From the NCBI RefSeq assembly GCF_036311985.1, contig NZ_JAZDCJ010000065.1: 17,628 nucleotides of DNA; one strand, given 5' to 3'. The stretch comes from JAZDCJ01 sp036311985 (GTDB lineage Bacteria > Actinomycetota > Actinomycetes > Actinomycetales > Micrococcaceae). Position 1 is the first letter of the stretch. Each line of letters starts with the position of its first letter. The position numbers and the translations under genes were made by a program. The notes beneath the pieces were generated by a model. It had not been told where the DNA came from and did not search any database. It saw nothing but the letters and a program-made list of their open reading frames with translations. Positions 1 to 7,155 of the stretch are shown piece by piece.

Positions 1-429
1 CCGGCCGGCGTCGGCGAGCAGGCCGGTCACGGCGCCGGAGAGCCAGGCGAGGACCTCCTCGGGGCCGCGGTCGATCGGCAGCGACTCGCGCACCTCGGCG
101 ACGATCGTCCCGCCGAGGTCGGCGAGCGCCACGAGGGCGTGGGTGGCGCCGAGGTCGGCACCGACGACGACGCGGGCCTGCGGGTTCAGGGCGAACAACG
201 ACGGCGGACGGCCGCCCGTCGAGCTCGCCCCGCCGAAGGGCGCGACGTAGCCGAGCGAGAGGAGCGTGTCGACGCGGGAGGCGACGGTGGAGCGGGCCAT
301 GCCGGTGAGCTGGGCCAGCTCGGCCCGCGTGCGCGGGCGGCCGTCGCGGAGCAGCTGCAGGAACTCGCCGGCACGGGCGAGGTCGGCCTCGGCGGCCTCG
401 GCCGAGGCGCCGGATGCGCTGGTGGTCAT
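1..429 (-). CDS. ROK-family transcriptional repressor, N-terminal part (cut by window start)
   Basis: A reading frame open from the ATG at 429 back to base 1 gives 143 residues with no stop; the gene continues outside the window. Residues about 20-55 form a winged helix-turn-helix (RTRAELAQLTGMARSTVASR), followed by the GGRPPSLFALNP linker typical of ROK repressors. The start of the ROK sugar-kinase-like fold follows (VVVGADLGATHALVALADL), where the DLGAT stretch is the phosphate-binding loop of the family. ROK repressors of this shape control sugar-use operons and are released by a sugar or sugar phosphate. It is divergent from the sugar operon starting at 658 and separated by a region with inverted repeats, so it is probably the local regulator of that operon and of itself. 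The family call is secure; the effector is unknown. Confidence 0.9.
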   Translation of the reverse strand, partial: MTTSASGASAEAAEADLARAGEFLQLLRDGRPRTRAELAQLTGMARSTVASRVDTLLSLGYVAPFGGASSTGGRPPSLFALNPQARVVVGADLGATHALVALADLGGTIVAEVRESLPIDRGPEEVLAWLSGAVTGLLADAGR

Positions 430-561
430 GGTCCTGCTCCTCTCGTCGGGCCCGTGTCCGTGCGTTCCGCGGCGCGTGCTCCGCGCCGTGGTGACAGAAG
501 CATGGCAGCCGCGGAGGCTCCGTGCACGCTCTTGCCGCGTGTTGCCCCCGATGCGTCTTTC

Positions 562-599
562 TTTTGATCATCAAACACCTTTTGCTTGACGATCGTCAA
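562..599. promoter_or_regulatory. Paired candidate operators for the ROK repressor
   Basis: Two inverted repeats built on TTGA/TCAA half-sites lie side by side. The first is TTTGA-N3-TCAAA (563-575). The second is a perfect 14-base palindrome, TTGACGATCGTCAA (586-599). The second overlaps the probable -35 box of the rightward operon, and the first overlaps the probable -10 box of the leftward ROK gene, so one protein could repress both. Binding by the ROK protein is inferred from position and symmetry. Confidence 0.6.
570..599 (-). promoter_or_regulatory. Possible divergent promoter of the ROK repressor gene
   Basis: On the minus strand the palindrome also supplies a -35 box TTGACG (599-594), followed 18 bases later by TTTGAT (575-570) as a weak -10 box. 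This would give the ROK mRNA a leader of about 130 bases. The two promoters would share operator sequence. The spacing is slightly long and the -10 is weak, so this is tentative. Confidence 0.35.
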
Positions 600-614
600 A
601 AGTGGTCTTAGAGT
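586..614 (+). promoter_or_regulatory. Probable promoter of the region 1 sugar operon
   Basis: A -35 box TTGACG (586-591) and a -10 box TAGAGT (609-614) are separated by 17 bases, the ideal spacing for a housekeeping sigma factor. The -35 box lies inside the 14-base palindrome, as expected for a repressed promoter. The -10 matches 4 of 6 consensus positions. The first gene starts at 658, leaving a leader of roughly 35-40 bases. Confidence 0.6.
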
Positions 615-634
615 CACTGTGACGACAGTCACTC
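611..634. repeat. 24-base imperfect palindrome at the transcription start region
   Basis: Two 10-base arms, GAGTCACTGT and ACAGTCACTC, flank the 4-base centre GACG; nine of ten arm positions pair. The element overlaps the end of the -10 box and covers the expected transcription start of the operon at 658. It could be a second operator for a different regulator or a hairpin at the mRNA 5' end. It is separate from the TTGA/TCAA repeats upstream. Confidence 0.5.
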
Positions 635-657
635 CCTCCGTCTCGCAAGGAGCCATC

Positions 658-1461
658 ATGACCGAACCGCACGCGGCAGCATCCGCGACCGCCACCACCG
701 ATTCCGGGGCCGCCGGCCTGGAGCTCTCCGTCCAGCTCTACAGCGTCCGTGACGCCGTTGCCGAGGACCTGCAGGGCACCGTCGCCCGCCTCGCCCGGAT
801 CGGCTTCGCCAACGTCGAGCCCTACAACTTCGTCGCGCTGGCCGACGAGCTGCGCGCCGCCCTGGACGCTACGGGCCTCAAGGCGCCGTCCGGCCACGCG
901 CCCCTGCTCCGCGAGGACCAGGAGGAGATCTTCGCAGCCGCCGTGAAGCTCGGCATCGGCACCGTGATCGACCCCTACCTCCCGGCCGAGCACTGGGAGA
1001 CCGAGGAACAGGTCGCCGAGACGGCGGCGAAGCTCAACGCCGCGGCCCGCGCCGGGGCGGCCCACGGGATCCGCGTCGGCTACCACAACCACGAGTGGGA
1101 GATCTCCTCGCGCTTCAACGGCACCACCGCGCTCGAGCTGCTCGCCTCGCAATTGGATCCGGAGGTGGTTCTCGAGGTCGACACCTACTGGGTCGCCGTC
1201 GGCGGCGAGGATCCGGCCGCGCTCCTGGACCGGCTCGGCGACCGCGTCAGGCTCGTGCACCTCAAGGACGGCCCCATCAGCCGCGACACCGCGGCCCAGC
1301 AGCCCGCCGGGCAGGGCGCCATGCCCGTCGACGCGGTCGTCGCCGCGGCCGTCCGCAACGGCGTCGAGACCGGCGTCGTCGAGTTCGATTCCTACACGGG
1401 GGACCTCTTCGAGGCCCTCGCGGCATCGCTCGCCTACCTCTCGGCCGGAGCCGCCCGATGA
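658..1461 (+). CDS. Sugar phosphate isomerase/epimerase-like TIM-barrel protein
   Basis: The 267-residue protein belongs to the xylose isomerase-like TIM-barrel superfamily (AP endonuclease 2 fold, COG1082). It opens with ELSVQLYSVRDAV, the usual first strand of such sugar isomerases. Likely metal-site residues lie on successive strands: HNHEWE (143-148), Asp175 in VLEVDTYWV, His201 in VHLKDG and Glu242 in VVEFD. Members are cytoplasmic, metal-dependent enzymes acting on keto sugars by isomerisation, epimerisation, dehydration or beta-elimination. The start at 658 was chosen over an upstream TTG in the promoter because AAGGAG (647-652) sits five bases before the ATG. Its stop overlaps the next start by four bases (ATGA). 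The fold is certain; the reaction and substrate are not. Confidence 0.9.
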   Translation: MTEPHAAASATATTDSGAAGLELSVQLYSVRDAVAEDLQGTVARLARIGFANVEPYNFVALADELRAALDATGLKAPSGHAPLLREDQEEIFAAAVKLGIGTVIDPYLPAEHWETEEQVAETAAKLNAAARAGAAHGIRVGYHNHEWEISSRFNGTTALELLASQLDPEVVLEVDTYWVAVGGEDPAALLDRLGDRVRLVHLKDGPISRDTAAQQPAGQGAMPVDAVVAAAVRNGVETGVVEFDSYTGDLFEALAASLAYLSAGAAR

Positions 1462-2612
1462 ACGCGCAGGACACCGCGGCGTCGGCTCCGGCCGCGGCGC
1501 CCGCCACGCAGCGCACGGGTCCGGTCGGGGTCGGCATCATCGGCGCCGGCGTGATCAGCACCCAGTACCTGGACAACCTCACGACCTTCGCCGACGTCGT
1601 CGTCCACGCAATCGGCGACCTCTTCCCCGAGGCCGCGAAGGCGCGCGCCGAGCAGTACGGGATCGCCGTCCACGGCACCCCGGAGGACGTCCTGTCCCAC
1701 CCGGAGGTGGAGATCGTCGTCAACCTGACCATTCCCGCCGCGCACGTACCCGTGGCCCAGTCCGCGGTCCGCGCCGGAAAGCACGTGTGGAGCGAGAAGC
1801 CGTTCTCCCTCGACCGCGCCTCCGGCCGGGAGCTGCTCGCGGAGGCGGAGGCCGCGGGGCTCCTGCTCGGCTGCGCCCCAGACACCTTCCTCGGCGCCGG
1901 CCTGCAGTCCGCCCGCCGGGCGATCGAGGCCGGGGTGATCGGCGCGCCCTTGACCGCCCTGACGCTCTTCCACGTGCCCGGCCCCGAAGCCTGGCACCCG
2001 AGCCCGGAGTTCCTCTTCCAGGCCGGCGCCGGCCCGCTGCTGGACATGGGCCCCTACTACCTCACCGCCCTGATCCAGACTTTCGGCTCGATCCGCAGGG
2101 TCGCCGCGATGGGCACCCGTTCCCGCGACCAGCGCACGATCGCCACGGGCCCCAAGGCCGGCACCGCCTTCGACGTCACGGTGCCCACCCACGTGGGCGC
2201 CCTCATCGAATTCGAGTCCGGCCAGCAGGCGCAGTCGATCTTCAGCTTCCAGTCCGAGCTCAAGCGCATGGGCTGGATCGAGATGTCCGGCACGGAAGGG
2301 ACGCTGTCCCTTCCGGATCCCAACATGTTCGACGGCGAACTGCGGCTCATGCGCGCCGGCGCGGACGAGTGGGAGGTGCTCGAGCTCGAGGGCTCGACGG
2401 CCGGACGGGGCCAGGGCGTGCTGGACATGGCCCGGGCGATCCGCGCCGGACGCGCACACCGCGCCCAGGGCGCGCTCGCCTTCCACGTGGTCGACGCCCT
2501 CCTGGCGATCGAGCAGTCCGCCGCCACCGGCGAGTTCGTCGCCGTCGAATCCTCGGCGCCCGTGGTCCCGGCCCTCCCGGCCGAGTGGGACCCCGCCGCC
2601 GCGACCCTCTGA
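1458..2612 (+). CDS. Gfo/Idh/MocA-family NAD(P)-dependent sugar oxidoreductase (Tyr-type active site)
   Basis: The 384-residue protein has an Ala/Pro-rich N-tail of about 20 residues, then a Rossmann nucleotide loop GIIGAG (26-31). The family motif SEKPF contains Lys114, the catalytic lysine of the EKP motif. The C-terminal part carries DMGPYY with Asp196 and Tyr200. Tyrosine replaces the histidine of inositol dehydrogenases, as in glucose-fructose oxidoreductase. Family members oxidise or reduce a hydroxyl or keto group of a sugar using NAD(P)(H). The start overlaps the upstream stop (ATGA at 1458-1461) and has GGAG at 1447-1450. It is probably one half of an oxidise/reduce pair with the oxidoreductase at 6029, but which direction each works in is not visible. 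Confidence 0.93.
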   Translation: MNAQDTAASAPAAAPATQRTGPVGVGIIGAGVISTQYLDNLTTFADVVVHAIGDLFPEAAKARAEQYGIAVHGTPEDVLSHPEVEIVVNLTIPAAHVPVAQSAVRAGKHVWSEKPFSLDRASGRELLAEAEAAGLLLGCAPDTFLGAGLQSARRAIEAGVIGAPLTALTLFHVPGPEAWHPSPEFLFQAGAGPLLDMGPYYLTALIQTFGSIRRVAAMGTRSRDQRTIATGPKAGTAFDVTVPTHVGALIEFESGQQAQSIFSFQSELKRMGWIEMSGTEGTLSLPDPNMFDGELRLMRAGADEWEVLELEGSTAGRGQGVLDMARAIRAGRAHRAQGALAFHVVDALLAIEQSAATGEFVAVESSAPVVPALPAEWDPAAATL

Positions 2613-2624
2613 CCTTCCGCCCCA

Positions 2625-2658
2625 CCGGGCACCCCGGGCTCCGCGCCGCCGCGGCGGC
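2625..2658. other. Intercistronic hairpins before the binding-protein gene
   Basis: The 81-base gap between the oxidoreductase and the binding-protein gene holds a short stem CCGGG/CCCGG (2625-2629 and 2633-2637) and a perfect 14-base palindrome GCCGCCGCGGCGGC (2645-2658). Such structures ahead of a binding-protein gene often stabilise its mRNA or lower read-through, allowing more binding protein than enzyme. No T-run follows. In DNA this GC-rich, short GC palindromes arise easily, so function is uncertain. Confidence 0.3.
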
Positions 2659-2693
2659 CTCCGCACGATCGAACCAACCCACAGGAGAACACC

Positions 2694-4022
2694 ATGAAGC
2701 ACACCTTCCGCCTCGGCGCCGCCGCCGCCGCGGCCTCCGTCCTCGTCCTGGGCCTCGCGGCCTGCGGTTCCTCCGGGGGTGGCGGCGACGCCGGCTCCCA
2801 GGAGATCACCTACTGGGCCACCAACCAGGGCCAGTCGCTCGACCACGACCGCGAGGTGCTCAGCGAGTCCCTCGAGCGCTTCACCGAGGAGACCGGCATC
2901 AAGGTCAACCTCGAGGTGATCCCCTGGACGGACATGTATAACCGGATCCTCACCGCCGTCACCTCCGGCGACGGCCCCGACGTGCTGAACATCGGCAACA
3001 CCTGGGCGGTGACGCTCCAGGAGACCGGGGCGTTCGAGCCGGTGGAGGGCGAGTTCCTCGAGGCGATCGGCGGGCAGGACCGCTTTATGTCCGCCGCATG
3101 GGCCACCGCCGGAGCAGAGGGCAAGGCGCCGACCTCCGTCCCGCTCTACAGCCAGGCGTACTCGCTCTACTACAACACGGAGCTCTTCGAGGAGGCCGGG
3201 ATCGACGCCCCGCCCGCGACGTGGGACGAGTTCGTGGAGACCGCCAAGAAGCTCACGAAGGACACGGACGGCGACGGCAAGATCGACCAGTGGGGCATCT
3301 CCACGGAGGCCGGCGCGGTCACCAACGGCGCCCACCACTCCTTCATCCGCGGCAAGCAGCACGGCGGCGCGATGTTCGACGCCGACGGCCAGCCGACCTT
3401 CAACACCGACGCCCAGATCGACGGCGTCGCCGAGTGGGTCGACCTCATGGGAACGCACAAGGTCATGAGCCCCTCCGACGCGGAGATGACCAACGGCGCC
3501 GACGCCGTGGCCAACCTCATCGATGGCCGCGCGGCCATGGTCTTCAACCAGAATCCGGTGAAGAACTTCACGGCCCGCGACTTCGAGGACTGGGGCGTCG
3601 CCCCGATGCCGCTCGTCGATGGGAACGCCACGGGCGACCGCGCCGTCATGAGCTTCGCCGCCGGCTCCAACGTCTCCGTGTTCAAGAACTCGGACAGCAA
3701 GGACGCCGCCTACCAGCTCGTCGCCCACCTGACCGACACCGAGGAACAGGTCTACCTCAACGACGCCTACACCTCGCTGCCCACGGTCGCCGACGCCTAC
3801 GACGCCGAGGAGTTCCAGAACGAGTCCGCCAAGCTCAAGGAGAAGACCCTCGCGGACCACGCGCAGCCCATGCCGCTCGTGGCACAGGAGGGCCAGATGG
3901 AGACCCTCGTGGGCACCGCGGTGAAGAACCTCTTCGCCCAGGCGGCCACGGGGACGGTGACGCGCGCCGACGTCGAGCGCGCCCTCACCGACGCCCAGAA
4001 CCAGATGACGGCCGCGCAGTAG
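2694..4022 (+). CDS. ABC transporter sugar-binding lipoprotein (CUT1 type)
   Basis: The 442-residue extracellular solute-binding protein (SBP_bac_1 type) has a signal peptide and lipobox LAAC ending at Cys24, so it should be lipid-anchored on the outer face of the membrane. Features of CUT1 sugar-binding proteins include EITYWATNQG after the linker, GDGPDVLNIGNTW, and YNTELFEEAGIDAPPATWDEF. Residues 190-201 (DTDGDGKIDQWG) form a calcium-loop-like insert often seen in this family. AGGAG (2683-2687) lies six bases before the ATG. Two permease genes follow immediately. It should deliver the operon's sugar substrate to those permeases. Ligand identity cannot be read from the sequence. Confidence 0.95.
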   Translation: MKHTFRLGAAAAAASVLVLGLAACGSSGGGGDAGSQEITYWATNQGQSLDHDREVLSESLERFTEETGIKVNLEVIPWTDMYNRILTAVTSGDGPDVLNIGNTWAVTLQETGAFEPVEGEFLEAIGGQDRFMSAAWATAGAEGKAPTSVPLYSQAYSLYYNTELFEEAGIDAPPATWDEFVETAKKLTKDTDGDGKIDQWGISTEAGAVTNGAHHSFIRGKQHGGAMFDADGQPTFNTDAQIDGVAEWVDLMGTHKVMSPSDAEMTNGADAVANLIDGRAAMVFNQNPVKNFTARDFEDWGVAPMPLVDGNATGDRAVMSFAAGSNVSVFKNSDSKDAAYQLVAHLTDTEEQVYLNDAYTSLPTVADAYDAEEFQNESAKLKEKTLADHAQPMPLVAQEGQMETLVGTAVKNLFAQAATGTVTRADVERALTDAQNQMTAAQ

Positions 4023-4033
4023 GGACCGCGGCC

Positions 4034-5185
4034 ATGGCACCGAAGAACACCGTGCCGGGAACCATCCCGGCACCCGCGGACGCGGACGGCGTGGGCCTGG
4101 CCCCGGCGTCGTCCGCCTCCGGGCCGGCCGCGGAGGCCCTGCGCCCCGCGGCCGGCGGGGGCGGCACCCACACCGCGCCCGGAACCGGCACCCCGGACGA
4201 CGCCGGATCCCCCGCCCCGCGCGGGAGGGCCCGGAAGGCGCCCGACGCGCAGGCGATCCGTCGCAGGACCCCGCGCGGCAAGGCCGAGTCCCGGCTCGCC
4301 TACTACCTCGTCACGCCGGCCGGTCTCATGGAGCTGCTGATCCACATCATCCCCATGGCGCTCGGCATCTGGATCGCGTTCACCGCGCTGAACCAGCTGA
4401 ACCTGACGAACTGGCTCAACGCCCCGTTCGTGGGGCTGCAGAACTTCGTCAACGGGCTCAACCCCGAGTCCACGATCGGCCAGTCGTTCTTCTCCGCGCT
4501 CGGCCGCACCGCGGTCTACACCGTCATCGTGGTCGGCGGGTCCTGGATCCTGGGCATGGCCGGCGCCGTGTTCCTCTCCTCCAAGGTCCGCGGCCGCACC
4601 TTCCTGCGCACCCTGTTCCTCGTGCCCTACGCCCTGCCGACCTACGTCGGCACGATCGCCTGGGCCTTTATGTTCAACCAGCGCGACGGCGCCGTGAACC
4701 AGCTCCTCGTGGACGTGTTCGGGCTCTTCGGCGGCGAGCGGCCGTTCTGGCTCCTCGGCGAGAACTCCCTCACCGCCATGATCGTCGTGAACATCTGGAC
4801 CCTGTGGCCGTTCGCGTTCCTCATGCTGCTCGCCGCCCTGCAGAACGTGCCGGGGGACGTCTACGAGGCGGCGTCGCTCGACGGCGCGAGCCTGTGGAGC
4901 CAGTTCATGCACATCACGCTGCCCATGGTGCGTCCCGCCAACGGCGTCCTGGTGCTCGTGATGGGGCTGTGGACCTTCAACCAGTTCAACATCCCGTTCG
5001 TGCTCTTCGGCCCCTCGTCCCCGGCGGAGGCCATGCTGGTCACGCCGCTCATCTACCAGAACTCGTTCGGGTCCTGGAACTTCGGCCTCGGCGGCGCGAT
5101 GAGCGTCCTGCTGCTGCTGGCCATGCTCGTCGCGACCGCGTTCTACGTGCGCCTGGTCCTGCCCAAGGGAGCCCAGCATGATTGA
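4034..5185 (+). CDS. ABC transporter permease, MalF/UgpA type, with long N-terminal tail
   Basis: The 383-residue inner-membrane permease belongs to the CUT1 sugar importers. Hydrophobic helices begin near residue 88. The EAA loop that contacts the ATPase is intact (Glu278-Ala279-Ala280, Gly284, then ITLP). The first 87 residues are an unusual low-complexity cytoplasmic tail, first Ala/Pro/Gly-rich and then basic. MalF-type proteins often have only a short tail. The ATG at 4034 follows the binding-protein stop by 11 bases, with only a weak AGGGA upstream, so translation is probably coupled. A later GTG at 4091 is possible but lacks a better site. The last eight bases overlap the next permease. 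Confidence 0.92.
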   Translation: MAPKNTVPGTIPAPADADGVGLAPASSASGPAAEALRPAAGGGGTHTAPGTGTPDDAGSPAPRGRARKAPDAQAIRRRTPRGKAESRLAYYLVTPAGLMELLIHIIPMALGIWIAFTALNQLNLTNWLNAPFVGLQNFVNGLNPESTIGQSFFSALGRTAVYTVIVVGGSWILGMAGAVFLSSKVRGRTFLRTLFLVPYALPTYVGTIAWAFMFNQRDGAVNQLLVDVFGLFGGERPFWLLGENSLTAMIVVNIWTLWPFAFLMLLAALQNVPGDVYEAASLDGASLWSQFMHITLPMVRPANGVLVLVMGLWTFNQFNIPFVLFGPSSPAEAMLVTPLIYQNSFGSWNFGLGGAMSVLLLLAMLVATAFYVRLVLPKGAQHD

Positions 5186-6017
5186 GACCAAGCAGTTCAA
5201 GATCATCCGCGCGATCGTCCTGACGCTGTTGACGGTGTGGGTCGTGGTGCCGCTGTACGTGGTGTTCTCCACGTCCGTGAAGCCGCTCTCCGACGTCTCC
5301 GGGGTCTTCCGCTGGATCCCCGAGCGGATCACCCTCGAGCCGTACCTGGACATCTGGCAGACAGTGCCGCTCGGCCGCTACTTCGTCAACTCGCTCATCA
5401 TCACGTGCACCGCCACCGTGTGCTCCGTGGTCATCGCGATCCTCGCGGCCTACGCCATCTCTCGGCTGGACTTCCGCGGCAAGCGGGCCTTCAGCCTGAC
5501 CGTGCTGTCCACGCAGATGCTGCCCGGCATCCTGTTCCTGCTGCCGCTGTTCCTGATCTTCACGCAGATCCGCAACGTCACCGGCATCCAGCTCCAAGGC
5601 AGCCTCGGCGGGCTCATCCTGACGTACCTGACCTTCACGCTGCCGTTCGCGATCTGGATGCTCACGGGCTACTTCGCCTCCATCCCGCAGGCGCTCGAGG
5701 AGGCCGCGATGATCGACGGCACGAGCCGGCTCGGCGCGCTGTTCCGCGTGGTGCTGCCGGTCGCGAAGCCCGGCATCGTGGCGGTGGCCGTCTACTCGTT
5801 CATCGCGGCGTGGGGCGAGGTCCTCTTCGCCTCGGTGCTCGCGAACGAATCCACCAAGACCCTGGCGCTGGGCCTGCGGGCCTACGCCTCCGAGACCGAC
5901 GTCTTCTGGAACCAGCTGATGGCCGCCTCCGTGGTGGTGTCCCTGCCCGTGCTGATCGGCTTCATGCTGGTCCAGAAGCACCTGGTCGCCGGCCTGTCCG
6001 CCGGCGCCGTGAAATAG
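5178..6017 (+). CDS. ABC transporter permease, MalG/UgpE type
   Basis: The 279-residue membrane permease starts with one helix (residues about 10-30), followed by the periplasmic loop and five further helices, the usual MalG layout. The EAA motif is Glu175-Ala176-Ala177 with MIDG and VVLPVAKPG following, which forms the coupling helix to the ATPase. The ending LVAGLSAGAVK is characteristic of MalG-type carbohydrate permeases. The AAGGGAG site (5165-5171) precedes the ATG, and the gene overlaps the upstream permease by eight bases. Together they form the heterodimeric channel for the lipoprotein at 2694. No ATPase gene is present, so a shared MsiK/UgpC-type ATPase elsewhere in the genome is expected. 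Confidence 0.95.
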   Translation: MIETKQFKIIRAIVLTLLTVWVVVPLYVVFSTSVKPLSDVSGVFRWIPERITLEPYLDIWQTVPLGRYFVNSLIITCTATVCSVVIAILAAYAISRLDFRGKRAFSLTVLSTQMLPGILFLLPLFLIFTQIRNVTGIQLQGSLGGLILTYLTFTLPFAIWMLTGYFASIPQALEEAAMIDGTSRLGALFRVVLPVAKPGIVAVAVYSFIAAWGEVLFASVLANESTKTLALGLRAYASETDVFWNQLMAASVVVSLPVLIGFMLVQKHLVAGLSAGAVK

Positions 6018-6028
6018 AAGGAGTCCCC

Positions 6029-7153
6029 ATGACCGAGTTGAGGGTGGCCACGATCGGCTACGCCTTTATGGGCCGCGCGCATTCGAACGCGTGGCGGAAC
6101 GTGGGCGCGTACTTCGACGTCCCCGACGTGCAGCAAGCCGTCCTCGTGGGCCGGGACCCCGCGGCGACCAAGGAGGCCGCGCGCCGTCACGGCTGGGCCG
6201 ACACGGCCACGGACTGGCGGGACGTCGTGGGCCGGGACGACATCGACGTGATCGACATCTGCGCCCCGGGCTGGCTTCACGCCGAGATCGCCATCGCGGC
6301 GCTGCAGGCCGGCCAGCACGTGCTGGTGGAGAAGCCGCTGTCCAACACGCTCGCCGAGGCCCGGGCCATGGTGGACGCCGCCGCTGCCGCGCCCGGCCAG
6401 GTCGCGATGGTGGGCTTCACCTACCGCCGCGTCCCCGCCCTGGCTTACGCCCGCCGGCTCATCGCCGAGGGCCGGCTGGGCACGGTGCGCCAGGTGCGCG
6501 CCTCCTACCTGCAGGACTGGCTCGCCGACGCCGCGGCGCCCATGACGTGGCGGCTGCGCAAGGACACGGCCGGCTCCGGCGCGCTGGGGGACATCGCCTC
6601 CCACGCCGTGGACCAGGTCCAGTACCTCACGGGGCAGAAGGTGACGACGGCGTCGGGCACCCTGCGCACGTTCGTCACCGAGCGCCCGGGGCCGGACGGC
6701 ACCGAGCCCGTCACGGTGGACGACGCCGCCTGGGCCACCCTGGGGCTCGACGGCGGGGCCGTCGCCTCCGTCGAGGTGTCCCGCGTGGCGCTGGGCCGCA
6801 AGAACGCGCTGACCATCGAGGTCTACGGCAGCGCCGGCGCCCTCGCGTTCGACCTCGAACGGCCCAACGAGCTGCGCTTCCTCGACGGGAGCGATCCGGC
6901 CTCGGAGTCCGGATTCCGCCGGGTCGTCGTCACCGAACCGGAGCACCCCTATCTCGACGCGTGGTGGCCCCAGGGCCATGTGCTGGGATGGGAGCACGCG
7001 TTCACCCACCAGGCCGCCGACTTCCTGGGCGCGGTCGCGTCCGGAACCCAGGCATCGCCGTCGTTCGCCGAGGGGCTCGCCGTGCAGGAGGTGCTGGACG
7101 CGATCGAGTCCAGCGCGGCCCGCGGCGGGGCCCCGTTGAGGATTGGAGAGTAG
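6029..7153 (+). CDS. Gfo/Idh/MocA-family sugar dehydrogenase (His-type active site)
   Basis: The 374-residue NAD(P)-dependent oxidoreductase has a nucleotide loop that reads GYAFMG (10-15), a variant of GxGxxG. Lys102 lies in VEKPLS. The catalytic pair Asp188 and His192 lies in GDIASH, as in inositol and levoglucosan-type dehydrogenases. The segments YLQDWLADAAAPMTWR and AGSGALGDIASH resemble my recollection of levoglucosan 3-dehydrogenase and related actinobacterial 3-dehydrogenases, but no alignment was run. GAAGGAG (6017-6023) precedes the ATG by five bases. It is likely the enzyme that oxidises the imported sugar at C3, with the other oxidoreductase (1458) acting on a later keto intermediate; this assignment is inference. 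Confidence 0.93.
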   Translation: MTELRVATIGYAFMGRAHSNAWRNVGAYFDVPDVQQAVLVGRDPAATKEAARRHGWADTATDWRDVVGRDDIDVIDICAPGWLHAEIAIAALQAGQHVLVEKPLSNTLAEARAMVDAAAAAPGQVAMVGFTYRRVPALAYARRLIAEGRLGTVRQVRASYLQDWLADAAAPMTWRLRKDTAGSGALGDIASHAVDQVQYLTGQKVTTASGTLRTFVTERPGPDGTEPVTVDDAAWATLGLDGGAVASVEVSRVALGRKNALTIEVYGSAGALAFDLERPNELRFLDGSDPASESGFRRVVVTEPEHPYLDAWWPQGHVLGWEHAFTHQAADFLGAVASGTQASPSFAEGLAVQEVLDAIESSAARGGAPLRIGE

Positions 7154-7155
7154 GA

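Noticed and set aside
139..567. Plus-strand frame opposite the ROK repressor
   Set aside because: The minus strand gives a clear helix-turn-helix and ROK fold; the plus frame is Gly/Ala/Arg-rich without recognisable features.
586..657. TTG start at 586 extending the first TIM-barrel protein by 24 residues
   Set aside because: It falls inside the -35 box and operator palindrome, and AAGGAG correctly positions the ATG at 658.
1434..4073. An 879-codon open frame on the minus strand opposite three genes
   Set aside because: It lies antisense to three well-recognised genes, has low-complexity Gly/Arg/Val/Glu-rich content and no family motif; long antisense frames are expected in very GC-rich DNA.
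4034..4300. Possible separate small protein or frameshift in the permease N-terminus
   Set aside because: The frame is continuous into the first transmembrane helix with no stop or shift; it is better read as a long tail.
3797..5353. A 518-codon minus-strand frame across the permease gene
   Set aside because: Composition is His/Arg/Glu-rich as expected from the complement of a GC-rich membrane protein gene, with no start signal or domain.
5237..6028. Upstream extension of the second Gfo/Idh/MocA oxidoreductase
   Set aside because: It is out-of-frame permease sequence; the strong ribosome binding site at 6017-6023 marks the real start at 6029.
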